64,000 nt of DNA from Cylindrodendrum hubeiense (Eukaryota > Ascomycota > Sordariomycetes > Hypocreales > Nectriaceae). The notes beneath the pieces are model-generated. The model saw nothing but the letters and a program-made list of their open reading frames with translations. It made no database searches and was not told the DNA's origin. The DNA lies in assembly GCA_014621425.1 (NCBI GenBank), contig JAANBB010000014.1, positions 248,001-312,000 of the forward strand. The letters run 5' to 3'. This document shows, piece after piece, positions 31,611-43,269 of the stretch (its first letter is position 1; each line of letters opens with the position of its first letter). A program made the translations under genes and the position numbers.

Positions 31611-32435
31611 ATGTCTTCCAACAAAGCAACACATTCCTTCTTCATCATCCCAGATGTGAAGAAAAGCTACGACACGACAGTGAAACTCGGAAATGTAATC
31701 TATAGCGTCAAACGGCCTGACATGGTGCTCTTCCGGCCCGACAAGTCTACCCCGCTGCTACCACTTGGGGAACTACCGGCCCCGAGGACGATAAAGAATT
31801 ACAACATTGAGAAAGGTACTGTCAAGTCCTCCAAGTATGGCTTTTTTGCGAAAGTTCTCGAATTCTTCGGCATCGGCGCCAACTTTTCTCGCTCGGCCGG
31901 CACCGATGTCTCGGAACGCTACGAAATCAAAAGCGTGGCCTTCCACGCCTTCGAGCCGAGCTCCGAGTTTCTCGCCGGGCTACAAGCCCAGAAATCCATC
32001 ATGGACATACTCAAGGACGGCTCGGACCCGGTGGCATTCCTCATCGTGGGCATCGCTGTGGCGACTGGCGTCGTCTTTAAGTCCAGCGACATCAAAGACG
32101 GAGAGAACGAGGCCAGCCTTGGTATCAATGCCAGCGGGGTCTCGATCGGGCCCATGGGCAAGCGATCCAAGAATATGACGCTCAAGATTGACTGGGAAAT
32201 TGAGGACCCGACCGTGCTTGCCTTCAAGGTGCAGAAGCTACAGCTGAAAGACGATAAACTGGTGGCCACGGATGAGGAAGACGGCGCCTACTTCAGCGAC
32301 GACGATGAGCCAGTAAATTACGAAGTGGATTTTGATGCAGAGCTGAATGATAACGACCTGAGTGGACTGGAAGCTGAGAAGATCCAAGATGACTTCACTG
32401 GGGAGGAGTACAATCTCTACCTGCCAGCCGAGTAA
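31611..32435 (+). CDS. Gasdermin-like protein A (putative pore-forming cell-death effector)
   Basis: Single-exon protein of 274 aa without signal peptide. Features: FFIIP at 10-14, then LGNVIYSVKRPD (26-37); a FFAKVLEFFGIGANFSR segment (78-94); a hydrophobic stretch VAFLIVGIAVATGVVF (141-156) that could form a membrane-inserting hairpin; VLAFKVQKLQL (202-212); and a strongly acidic tail (about 220-266). It aligns by eye over its whole length with the protein at 55705, including LGN(I/V), the VGI/TGIxVA strand, and (F)AF(K/R)xxxx(L/I)x(L/I) before the acidic tail. Size, lack of secretion signal, C-terminal tail and position beside S8 and CHAT proteases match fungal gasdermins, which are released by proteolytic removal of a short C-terminal part. 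No cleavage site was identified. Family is not confirmed by search. Confidence 0.65.
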   Translation: MSSNKATHSFFIIPDVKKSYDTTVKLGNVIYSVKRPDMVLFRPDKSTPLLPLGELPAPRTIKNYNIEKGTVKSSKYGFFAKVLEFFGIGANFSRSAGTDVSERYEIKSVAFHAFEPSSEFLAGLQAQKSIMDILKDGSDPVAFLIVGIAVATGVVFKSSDIKDGENEASLGINASGVSIGPMGKRSKNMTLKIDWEIEDPTVLAFKVQKLQLKDDKLVATDEEDGAYFSDDDEPVNYEVDFDAELNDNDLSGLEAEKIQDDFTGEEYNLYLPAE

Positions 32436-32751
32436 TTGATATAAATATAGGCTCCTACACTGTCAGATTTAACGGGTTTCTGCTATATATTGCAATCCCT
32501 GTTAAAAGACAAAGCTGCTGTAATTAACAGACAGAACTAAGGCGTGGAAAATACGGACGTGATTTTACGACATGAAACGCCTTGCTGCTCTCTACTGAGC
32601 TATTTCAGATTTGTAGCCATTCATCCGTACAACATGTTACAAATGATTAGACTTGAGATACCACGAGCAAAGTGATTACTATCCCGCAAATATACAATTA
32701 ATTGATTGGTTGTTACTAAAATGAAAAGATACAGGTATAGGGTAGTGTGTC
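32436..32751. other. 3' spacer up to the Copia insertion
   Basis: About 316 bp, AT-rich, with no gene. It ends at the target-site duplication of the retrotransposon. Confidence 0.6.
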
Positions 32752-32756
32752 ATGAA
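32752..32756. repeat. Target-site duplication, left copy (ATGAA)
   Basis: The five bases directly before the left LTR equal the five directly after the right LTR (38041-38045). A 5-bp duplication is usual for Copia integrase. Confidence 0.9.
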
Positions 32757-32946
32757 TGTTGCGGGCCACAAGGTCACGTGGGGGACCCACGAAGCATCAA
32801 GCCCGATGCCGGACTATCAGATGGGGCCGGTTAGGGCTGATGGGAATGCCACCACTGTATTTAGCTGTGCGGATACTGCTAGTAGCTTGAATTGACCACC
32901 GATGCATCTCTCTGAGTCCAGACCTATTGTGACGACCCCCGTAACA
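32757..32946 (+). repeat. 5' LTR (190 bp)
   Basis: Starts TGTTGCGGG and ends CCCCGTAACA, an inverted terminal TGTTRCGGG. It differs from the 3' LTR at 17 of 190 positions, all transitions. Confidence 0.95.
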
Positions 32947-32960
32947 GGTTATGAGCCCGG
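32947..32960 (+). other. Primer-binding site complementary to the tRNA-Met anticodon arm
   Basis: GGTTATGAGCCCGG starts at the first base after the LTR. Its complement, CCGGGCTCATAACC, is an anticodon stem-loop with CAU anticodon. This points to priming by an internal half-tRNA-Met fragment, as in Drosophila copia, and not by the tRNA 3' end. Confidence 0.75.
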
Positions 32961-35900
32961 ACTTTGCAAGCAATTGCAGGTAGCTACGACGTATAGCAGC
33001 TGCCCCACTGAGATCTTAGGTCCCTTATCGCAGCAGCGCACCGACTGCGATTGAGGCCGTATTTGAAGACCCTACGCGCTGTAATGAAGCTCGGTACAGC
33101 TAGGTCCCGCAAGTCACGATGTCTGACCCTGCGGATAAGGGTGGCCTTGATCCTGTTAAGAGAAGCCTCCCGCCCTAAGACGAAGCCGCTTATAGTGATA
33201 ACGAGCCCTCCAAGCCGAGCCTGGAGGACTATGATGATGAGGTGCCTGAGGACCTGATCTAATAGACTGTGAGGGCAGCGATGGAGGCGTGGAAGGCCCA
33301 GTAAAGGAAGAAACCTGTGGCCCAGCCTCCAGTCTCTCTAAGGTAGTTATTCTCATATACCCTAGCTGGGCTCTTTATGAAGCTGCCCACGGGGCACATG
33401 ATGTACGCCCAAGCTGGCCTGCCCACAAGGTAGCCTGATTATCACATATAAAGATCCCTTAAGACCCCGAGCCCTAGATTAATACCATCTGTAGCCACGG
33501 TAATTAAGATAAGGGAAACCCTGTGTTTCTTACGGTAATAAGACATAATAATGGCCTCGATCTTCGAGAGCCTGCTATAATAGGGCTTGATGGACCTGAC
33601 CCCCATAGAGATCAAGGAAGCCCGGGATCTACACTTCTTCAAATTACGGATACCCGAGACTATGAAGCTTAAAGGACCAGAATAGTGGTGAAGCTGGAAG
33701 CAGATCCTTAATAGTGCCCTAGCCATCGCCGGCGTATACAATCAGATCTAACTATCTAGAAAGGGTGAGGGAAAGCTATTAACAGAGATCACTGCTAATA
33801 CTACTAGAGATACTTTTAAAGTTATCACTGGACTATTCCAAGGTATAAGGGCTTACATAACGCTGATCTAGTGATATGAGGTCTTGATAGGCTTTACAGA
33901 GAATACCCTATAGATTAAGCTCATGACACTAAGGCTTAAGGACTTAAAGAGTATACTAATCTATATTAATAAGTTCAGAAAGCTAGCCTGGCTATATTAT
34001 AGTGCAGGTAGTAATATTATAATAAGAACTGAATTTAATATCTTTATAATTAATATAGGTATTATAGTGGAAGATTAAACTAATTGAATATTCATAAAGA
34101 TAAGAGATAGTTATCTCAATAACCTGACCTTAATAGAGATTTAAAATAATCTTAGTACTTATATAGAGAGATATATACACAAAATCGAGATTATCTAGGA
34201 TAGTAACTATAATAGTAATTAAGATAGTGATCGTGAAAGATCTAGTATAATAATAATAGTATAGTTATAGTGGTTAAAAGACCTATTATATATTACCTAT
34301 TATAATTATAGTAAGAAGGGCTATATCTTAAGGGAATATTAATCTAAGAAGAAGATCTAGCTTAAAGATAAGGGTACTATTAACCTTAAGATAAGGGAGT
34401 CCATATAGGCATATACTGTCTTAAAGGAAGCCCCTGAGGTCATAGATACCCTAGGAAGTAATAGCTTTACCTGTTAAGCTAGTGAGGCCAGCCTCACTAA
34501 GATAAGAGGGATCTACAAATAATTCCTAGCTAGTAAGAAAGGCCCCGAGGCCCTTACAGTTACTAACTATAGCAAGCCTAATAAGGGTATTTAGGTTAAA
34601 TATAGAGAGCCTAGTAAGGTCCTAGTAGGTTATACCTTTATTTTATAATTATATATAATAAAGACTATAATCCCTAGTAAAAGAGATTAATAGCTATAGG
34701 ACTTTAAAAATAATCTTTATATTATTAATAATACTAAATAGTTTTATAATAATAACTAGATAGAGATAAAGGAATTAATTATAATTATAATAGGTGCCGG
34801 GCCTATATATTTAATAGCTATTAGGACAGCTCTTATAATACTATATAGAAAGGGAAAAGAGATTATTATAATATCCCTCTAAGATATAGTCTATATACCC
34901 TTATTCCTACTAAATATCTTTTCTAGTAAAAAGATATATCTCTCCAATAGCTATCTTAGCCAGAATTATATTATAAATAAAGAAGACCTTATTATCAGTA
35001 TAATTAATATCTATAAGTATAGCTTCCTCCTATAGGTTATAGGAGGTATTATTAAATAATAAGGCCTATAGAAATAGGTAATATTCATATACCAAAAAGT
35101 GTGAAATACAATATTATAGCACTAATAACTAGATTATAACAGTCTTAAGAACATTAATAAGATTCTTAAAGTAATTCACAGAGAAATAAAGCTAATAATA
35201 GTTATTAGGAATAACTGTGATATTTATAAGCTTATAAAGACTATTAGATATAGCTTAAAGGCCCTGACCTTATAGGCATAATAAGTCCTAGACCTTTTCT
35301 ATATTAACTTCTATAAGATTAAGCTTATTATATATAATAAAAAGAAATATATACTATTAATAATAAATAATAAAAACCACTTTTATATTATCTACTTACT
35401 CAGAACTAAAGGTAAGGCCTATATAATACTTATTATAATGTATAACTAGTTCAAGACCTAATATAGTAAGTTAAAGGATATCTAGATTAATAGAGATAAG
35501 GAACTTTAGAATATAGCTCTCAGAGCTTATATAAGACTATAAGGTATAATAATTGTAATTATATTACTCTATAGGTATAAGTAAAATAGTACTATTAAAC
35601 ACACCTACTATATTATCCTTGATAAAGCTTATATAATAATAATAGCCCAGGATATCCCTCTTAAACTATGGGGGGAGATTATAACTATTATAGTTAATAT
35701 TATAAATCTAATAGCCGTAAAAGGCTTAGGTTAGAAGACTCTATTAGAGGTCTTTAATAATAATATTAAAGGAATAGCTAAAGATAATAATAGTTACCTA
35801 AACTAGCTAAGTATTAAATACCTATAAGTCCTAGGATATAAGATAGTTATTATAATTAAACTAGAAAAATAGATAAAGATAATAAAATTATAGTCCTATA

Positions 35901-37841
35901 GATTTAAGGGTATCCTTATTAATTTTAAAGGAAGATATCTATATTATATTTAGGACCTGAATATAAGGCAGGTCTATATTACCTTATATACTATATTCTT
36001 TGAGAACCTACTAATATCACTTAGCCATAAAATAGTAAGATTAAGGCCCCCTAGAATAATTAGGTAAATCTAAGTAATAGAATTTGAAATAAAGTTAGTG
36101 AGAGTAATAGATCGGGCTATAAGTATAGTTATAACCTTATATTAAGATCTTAACCTGAAAATTATATATAAAACCCTCGAGCTCCCTAATAAAACAACCT
36201 AGAGAGAATTAACCTATCTAGAGATAAAGGTATTATTAGATAAGAGTATTATTAACTTTCTACCTTATATTATAATACTAACAGGAAGGTATCTCTTAAT
36301 AATAAAATAAGTATTAAAATATAAGTATAATAAGTATAATAAGATAATAAGATATAAATTAAAACTTATAATTTAAGATTTCTAGTAATATAAAGATATT
36401 AATTATAATAAGACTTTCTTATCTATAATAAGACTAGCCTCTTAGTATATTATTCTAGCCTATATAGTTTAATATAGCTATAAACTTATACAGATAGATA
36501 TTATAGCTACCTATCTTAATAAAGATCTTAAAGAAGATATTTATATAGAGCTATTCCCACTACTTAATAATTTCCTCTATAACTCTTAATATAAGTACTA
36601 TATTAAGGAATAAGATTATAGAGATAACTGTATTATCTAGCTTGGCCAGGCCCTTTATAATCTCAAATAAAGTAGCTAATAATGGTAGAAGAAGCTTAAA
36701 GACAAGCTCACTAAATTAGGCTTTAAACAGCTAAAGTTAGATACTATAATCTACCTAGATCCAGAATAAGGGATTATTATAACTTCCTATATAAATAACC
36801 TAATTATAATTATAGTAGATAAAGGTATAGAAGAATATTATTATAAGCAGCTAGACTCTAACCTTAATATTAAAAGACTAGGCTTTTCGCGCTTCTTCCT
36901 AGGTATTATAATTATAATTACTAACAACAGTAATATTACCCTCACATAGACTAACTATATAAGGGATATCCTCAAGATATTCTAGATAACTAATTATAAG
37001 ATAGCTTTAATCTTAATAGACCTAAGTACTTACCCAGAGATAAAAAAGAATATTAAGTTAAGTTTATAAGGATTAAAAGAGATATATATAACTTTTATAA
37101 AAAAGCTTAATTATCTAGTTATATAGATAAGACTAGATATTATCTTCCTAATAGGACTATAGGTATACTTTATAATTAAGCTTAGTGAAATCCACTATAA
37201 GTTAGTAAGGTATATCCTACATTATCTTAAAGAGAACTTGTCCTAAGGTATTTACTATTATAAGTAATTATAAGAGACCTACAATAACCTCTACAAGCTC
37301 CACAAATATAGTGATTCTGACTATATTACTGATCTTAATATCTCATAATCTATAGTTAGATATATCTTTATAATAAATAGGGCCCTGATCTTATGGGCTA
37401 ATAAGAGATAACTAATAGTTATGAAATTAATCACAAAGGCTAAATATTATAGGATATCAGTTACAATATCAGAGACAGTGTAGATCAGGAGCTTCATGGC
37501 CAAGCTAGATATCCTATTAACCTTACTATTAATAATCTTCGCAGATAACCAGAGTTCTATCAAGCTAGCTTATAACCCTAAGTACTACACTTATATGAAG
37601 TATATTATTATATATTACCATTATATATAAGAGGTTATTATTAACAGAGATATTAAGATATAATATATTAATACCGACAAAATAACTACTAATAGGCTTA
37701 TAAAGCCACTAGTTAAGAAAAAATACAAGGAATTTATTAGCCTTATAGGTATAACTTCCTAGGAGGCCAGAAATACTAGAGATAGAGAGATTGAGACTGA
37801 ATTAACTGTAATCAGAATACCCTATCAGGTATACTAGACTT

Positions 37842-37850
37842 AGGGGGGAG
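37842..37850 (+). other. Polypurine tract
   Basis: AGGGGGGAG lies directly before the 3' LTR, the expected site of plus-strand priming. It confirms the element's orientation. Confidence 0.85.
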
Positions 37851-38040
37851 TATTACGGGCTATAAGGTCATGTAGGGGACCCATGAAGTATCAAGTCCGA
37901 TGCCGGACTATCAGATGGGGCCAGTTAGGGCTGATAAGAATGCTACCACTGTATTTAGCTGTGCGGATACTGCTAGCAGCTTGAATTAACCACTGATACA
38001 TCTCTCTGAGTCCAGACCTATTGTGACGACCCCCGTAACA
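37851..38040 (+). repeat. 3' LTR (190 bp)
   Basis: Starts TATTACGGG (TG now TA) and ends CCCCGTAACA. Relative to the 5' LTR, 16 of 17 differences are C-to-T or G-to-A in this copy and one goes the other way. Confidence 0.95.
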
Positions 38041-38045
38041 ATGAA
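38041..38045. repeat. Target-site duplication, right copy (ATGAA)
   Basis: Identical to 32752-32756. Confidence 0.9.
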
Positions 38046-38486
38046 TAGCTGCATTTGAATGCAGTACCAAGAAAAGTGAAGGAATATCGATTTTTGTATA
38101 TTGAACTCAATAACCTCCTGATCAATTGAGCCTCATATAGCCAATTTCGGCACTATATTACAAGGCTTAGCCGAATGCCAAGTATTCTTCAGAAACACAC
38201 TCATGTACGATGATTTATCCCTCAGAATTCGGAGGCTAATTATGACTTCGTACTAGTGGATTCCTCGGCCGGATTGCTATCATCTCTGTCGTCTTATCTG
38301 CTTCTAGTCGATTCAGGTTGCTCCGGCTTGTTGCCGGTCACCCCGCACGCTGGCAAATTCGGCAGTTTAGCGAATTGCCCTCACACATCGTGTCCTTTGT
38401 TCTCCATTCGAGTGCCTCCTCTTCACATCGTTCTCTGACTCAACACGAAGCCTTCAGATATCGTTCCGCTACCCTCAATCGCCAAA
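38046..38486. other. Upstream region of the FAD oxidoreductase gene
   Basis: 441 bp between the Copia element and the ATG. The last ~150 bp are pyrimidine-rich, like a fungal 5' UTR. Overlapping short ORFs here have no features. Confidence 0.5.
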
Positions 38487-40167
38487 ATGAGCTCCCATCA
38501 GCCAGCCCCACTACCCATCGCTAACCCCACTTCGTCATACTGGATGCATCAACCTCACCCAGTGCTGGAAAACTTCTGCTCGTGAGTCGCGCACGTTCCT
38601 TTTCGTTTGGTTTCTATTGTTGAAGCATGTAATCTGACACCGGAGCAGAAGTGAGGAGCTCCCATCGCATGTGGAAACCGTCATCATTGGATCCGGCATC
38701 TCCGGAGCTCTGATTGCCCACGACCTGATCTCCAGATGCCCCAATGTGGCAGATAAGCGCGTCGTGATGCTAGAAGCTAGAAGTGTTGCCAGCGGGGCGA
38801 CTGGTCGTAATGGTACGTGAGTACGTACGATGGTCATTGACCACTTAACGCGTGGTCGTGCACCGTTGCTAAAACAGCGTGGGAGCTAATGTTGGATGTG
38901 AAATTTAGGCGGTCACATCAAGCCGGATTGCTATAAGAACTTTGCTTCCTTTCAAGAGCGCCATGGTTCTGAAACTGCCAAGACCCTGTGTCGTTATGAG
39001 CTCGAAAATATGAAGGCATCGGCCCAATTCATCATTGATGAAGGGCTCGACAAGGCTGTTGATCTTGTCAAGACTAATGCGGTTGATCTGTTTCTGGATG
39101 AGAAAGCGTGGGAAGATGCAAAAGCCGCCTTAAAATTGCAACTCGAAGCCGGAGGAGACCTAAGCGATATAACTGTACACGATAAGGCGCAGTCGGAGGA
39201 GGTGAGAATTGACAAAAGAACACCAGATGAGGCTGACCTGACTGACATCTTTCAGAAATACCGTTTCAACGATGTCCTCGGCGCAGTCTCCTATCCAGCG
39301 TGTAGCCTCTGGCCCTATAAACTGGCCGTTGGTCTTATCGAAAAGGCCATGTCCAATGGGCTTCAGCTTTTTACTAACACACCAGCACTCGCCGTCTCCC
39401 TAGCAGCAAATGGGAAATGGCAGATCGAAACCAGCAAAGGCCGTATAACATGCGCAAGGGTGTTCCATGCGACAAATGCATACATTTCTAACCTAGTCCC
39501 AGACTTTGTGGGCAAAATTGTGCCAGTCAAGGGCAACGTCGTCGCTATCGAGCCCAGCCTTGACTTCGCATCTCGGCCACTCGATCATACATGCAGCCTT
39601 CAGTGGGGCAGCGACTTTGACTATATGATCCAGCGGCCCACAGATGGAAACCCGCTCATCTTTGGCGGCTGTGATCTCGCTCACCCAAGAAAACTTACAG
39701 GACCCATTGGTGATGCAGATGATTCGACCACGACTCCAGAAATCGTCGATGCTCTCTTGCAGTTTCCCGTCAAGTACATGAGAGGATGGGGCAATGAGGC
39801 ATCCGCCCGTATTTCCTGGTCTGGAATCATGGGATTCACGGCGGATGAGCTGCCCTTCGTTGGCGAGCTACCAGGACGGACCGGTCAATTTGTTGCAGCT
39901 GGCTATACTGGCCACGGTGAGTTTCTTAATCCCACCAAGACGAGTGGAGGGCAATTCTAACATATCGCAGGCATGGCACGAGTATTTCTTGCCATAAAGG
40001 CTCTAATGCAGTTAGCTCACAATGAGGCTATTGATCCAAGGGTCCCTCGGGTTTACTTTGATATCGAGAGGCGATTGAAACAGAAGGATGATGAGTGGGA
40101 AACGATGTTGGAGGAAGCGTATAGTGGCCAGAAGGAATCGCGAAGTGTGCCGCTAGAAAGGCTTTAG
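38487..40167 (+). CDS. FAD-dependent amine/amino-acid oxidoreductase (DAO family)
   Basis: Four exons (38487-38581, 38649-38812, 38909-39916, 39971-40167), introns of 54-96 bp, 487 aa. The N-terminal dinucleotide-binding motif VIIGSGISGALIA (about 42-54) and the second FAD-contact motif GATGRNGGHIKP (about 80-91) are characteristic of the DAO fold (PF01266). The SYPACSLWPYKLAVGLI and FVAAGYTGHGMAR segments, the latter recreated exactly by splicing the last intron, match fungal members resembling gamma-glutamylputrescine or sarcosine oxidases. The reaction is oxidative deamination of a secondary amine or amino acid, giving H2O2. No peroxisomal signal is seen (C-terminus ERL). It lies upstream of, and convergent with, the OPT transporter gene; a link in nitrogen use is possible but unproven. 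Confidence 0.88.
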
Positions 40168-40478
40168 ATTCCCGCCCAAGCTTCGTTGCAGAAGCGTAGC
40201 AAGACAAATGAGTACTTGTGTATTTGTTTTTACTTTCAAATGTAGATTTAGTCCAAAACTGAAAGATACAATCGGATAAACTTCAATGACATCATGCTAA
40301 TATCAAGAGTTTCTTCTTCATATGTGATATTCTTTCCTGATTCTCTATCGCGACAATTCGATAGCATGCGATAAATTACTGCCTAACGAAGGATAATTCC
40401 ACAGCGGCTCTCTTCTGTACCCTGACTGGAGCGTATTTTATTACATGAGCTTGTCCAGCAGACGCTTATAAACCACTC
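40168..40478. other. Convergent 3' intergenic region
   Basis: 311 bp between the oxidoreductase and transporter stop codons. AT-rich, no gene seen. Confidence 0.6.
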
Positions 40479-42822
40479 TTAACAGGACTCAGCGACGCAT
40501 CCAAGAGGTGTCCCATAATTCATAGGGCCGCTAACTTGGGCGATCTGAAGCACACATAAAATGACATATCCGATGCCTTCCCCGGCAATCCCGCCAGCTG
40601 CTGTGGGATATAGATATTTCGCATGAGATCCCGGCGACAATCGCTTCCAGAAGTGGGCAAAAACGGTGCCTATGGCCACTGTTACCGATGTGGTGGATCC
40701 GGGAATTGTCATTGCGAGTCCAACTAGAGCCATGTTGGGAACAAACCTCGCCCACTCACTAAGACTAGGGTGACGGATAAGCCAGCGCTTCAAAACGACA
40801 CTCGCAATGCCGATCATAGAAAATACCACGGAAAATATCCAACTGGACCGGGAGATCGGGAAGGTTTCCGACAGAATGGCCATTGTTACAATCCGCCAAG
40901 AAGTAACTGACGGCGTAGTAAACTGACAAGTCGTGGCGGTCGCATCAATGATACAAGGATATGCGTTGACGAAGAGTATGAATAGAGCCGGGGAGACAAA
41001 CACGGCGACAAGCGTGCCAATCACCTGTGCGTACCATTGCTGTCGAGCCGGAGTTCCGAGGAGAAAGCCGGTACGGAAATCCTGAACTAATTCCGCTGCT
41101 TGCTGACTGGCTGCAGAGGAAAGAGTTGCCCCCAGAAGGTTCGCCCGTGCAGCTTGGTTATACCCCGTTGTGGGAATTTGATCACGCAGGATTGCACCTG
41201 TGATGAACTGGGATCCCTTTGAAACGGCCGTGATCGGGGTTGTTCCGGAAGCTCCGTACACCTGGATGACGACAAAAGACCAGAGGAAGCCGAGAACGAG
41301 ACTCAGGACGTTCATGCCTGGTGCGAAGCTGAACAAGTACTTGAATGCGACCAAAGAGATGATAAAGGAGCATCCAGCCATAGAAGACCACTCCCACCAC
41401 CGGACCTGTTGATCCTTGGGAACTGGATCTGGAATAGCAGCGAATGCATCTGTATGTGTTCCAGTTTCGGGATGAGAGCTGGTCGGAAGGCCGGTTGTCT
41501 CTGAGTCAGGACCTTTGTCCTTGGTCCTCATGATACTCTGCTTGACATGATGGCCTCCGTACCGAACAAGCCGTGCCAGGTTCTTACCTTCCAGCACAAT
41601 TCCTGTCAGAGACACAACAAGCATCATGAAGACTGCGGGCCAAAGGACCCAATACCGAGGTGAAGGCAAGTCAACGAAATGAGTTGGGTCAAATGCATTG
41701 TATGTCACCAGGTCGGGGTATTTTTCGCTGTAGGCCAATCCACCCGCGGCTCCTGTGGCGACTAAGATCGGACCAATGAAGCCCCAAGCCAAAACGGTAC
41801 CAAATAAGTATGACAAGGCGGCGTTGAGGTCAATCAACATGCCCATTCCGATAATCGACGGGGACCAAGACCAAGAAAGCCATCCCCAGTTGACGGCTGC
41901 GATGATGGAATGCCCGCCCCATTTGTAGATCCACCAAAACGGATTCCACGAGTAGAGGATGCCAGGCGCGTAGGATGTTGCCACAGACCAAACCAAAGAA
42001 GAGCAGAAGGAGATAGTTATGCCCCTTACATTGTCTTTGGCTTCAGTTGACCCATCGGCTGCCGAATGCAGTGCTCGAATGGTGATGGCGGACGCCGATC
42101 CCATCGGGAAATAGAGACTGAGCTGTCGAGCAAGCCGCAGAACGAACACTTTCCGGAAGGGGACGGTAAAGCCGAGACCCCAGAGCCCGGAAACGACTGA
42201 GAAACATACAAGTTTCCCGTAATCAGACTTTGGATCAGAGCCCAGCAGGTTTAGCTGGTACATAGCTGGAATACCACTGATGAACATGAAACCGATGCCA
42301 ATGGTTCCCAAGGCTGTGGCCTGGATGATGTTGTTTTCGTGCGGTCCAAAGTGTCCAGAGACAAAAGGAATCTGATAGCGTGTGAATTTAGAGAGAGCTA
42401 CGTGTAGCACGAGAGAAATGGGCTTACGTTTGTCTTTTCCAAGAACTTCAACGCGGCAAATCCAAAAATGGCAGAGAACAGGGTTGCGTCGGCACCCATT
42501 CCGGTTTTCAAACCTGGGTTACCATCACGCGTTAGCTTACAAGCGCTTTGAAGGGCAAGGCTGTGTTCGGTTTACCGAGGTACATGTTTGAGCAGGCGAT
42601 CATGGTGCCGAGCACAGCGCCAGTAAAGACTGCTCGAACAGTGAGGATTCGTCGGCCATCGTAGGGAACCACACCAGAGAGTGGCCGGAATGGGTCCTCG
42701 ATCTCAATCTCCCCAATAGCAATGCTCTTGCTGTCTGATATAGCTGTTTCTTCACGTTGGAGAGGTGAAACTGAATTCTTGATGTCCTTTTCGGCGGCGT
42801 CTGCACGGCTTTGGAGCTCCAT
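40479..42822 (-). CDS. OPT-family oligopeptide transporter
   Basis: Three exons (42822-42576, 42513-42428, 42371-40479), introns of 56-61 bp, 741 aa. After an acidic cytoplasmic start (about 1-60) come many membrane segments, as expected for the OPT family (PF03169) of proton-coupled transporters of small peptides, glutathione or metal chelates. Splicing restores the family sequence MYLGLKTGMGADATLFSAIFGFAALKF, with the intron between the two halves. Further family-like segments are SPSIIGMGMLIDLNAALSYLFG and QYFIPTTGYNQ-like QIPTTGYNQ. The two short introns near the 5' end also occur in related fungal genes. Substrate is not predictable. It lies beside two secreted carboxypeptidase genes, and peptide uptake would complement external peptide trimming. 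Confidence 0.9.
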
Positions 42823-43269
42823 GGTTTGCGAATGATCAATGAGGCGCAGAGTGGTAAAAAATAGTGTTCTTACCACACGCTGAAGGCACCCAGTGGCTTG
42901 CAATGAAGTCCTAGCTGAGGGTAATCGCTCCGCCTTCGTGGTTTACTTATAATCCGGGACGTCGGTGAATGTCCCTGGCGAACCCCTCCAGCTCTTATCA
43001 GCGGCTAGTGTCAGCAGACGCCAATGCTTCTATCAGCGACCATCCAGGGGCCCCTGCGCCCACTATCCGCTAATCCCCCGCCCATATCACTGCCGCTAGA
43101 ACGCGGGGTTAGGGAGCGCTTGCGTGGATGAATGATTTCTTATCAGGTATTAATGTTGCCCGAACAGGCAATAACTTGGCACCATTGATATCTGACCTCT
43201 TTGGCGTTCTGTGGCTGGCATTCGGGTACTATCGCAACTGACCCTTCAAAATCGTATCATTCCAGTGCT
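42823..43269. other. Intergenic region
   Basis: 447 bp, the upstream region of the OPT gene and 3' side of the first carboxypeptidase gene. It is GC-rich with several GATA/TATC words (for example 43143, 43189), possible sites for nitrogen-regulatory GATA factors. No gene. Confidence 0.4.

Larger units (their letters stand above)
32757..38040 (+). mobile_element. Ty1/Copia LTR retrotransposon, full length, RIP-inactivated
   Basis: 5284 bp with 190-bp LTRs, primer-binding site, polypurine tract and 5-bp target duplication. Between the LTRs the plus strand carries a decayed gag-pol. Recognisable remains, in order, are the CCHC zinc knuckle (34298-34339) with all four ligand codons now TAT; a reverse transcriptase ALYGLKQS-like block (36641-36690, now with stops); the YVDD motif now reading YINN (about 36788-36799); and the RNase H motif ADNQSSIKL (37541-37567). 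This order puts it in Copia. From about 33,800 to 37,800 the sequence is very AT-rich and full of TA dinucleotides and stop codons, as expected of repeat-induced point mutation. The first ~800 internal bases are less altered. It cannot encode proteins. Confidence 0.95.

Noticed and set aside
33442..33741. 99-codon minus-strand ORF in the Copia element as a separate gene
   Set aside because: It lies antisense to the gag region of the retrotransposon and has no recognisable features.
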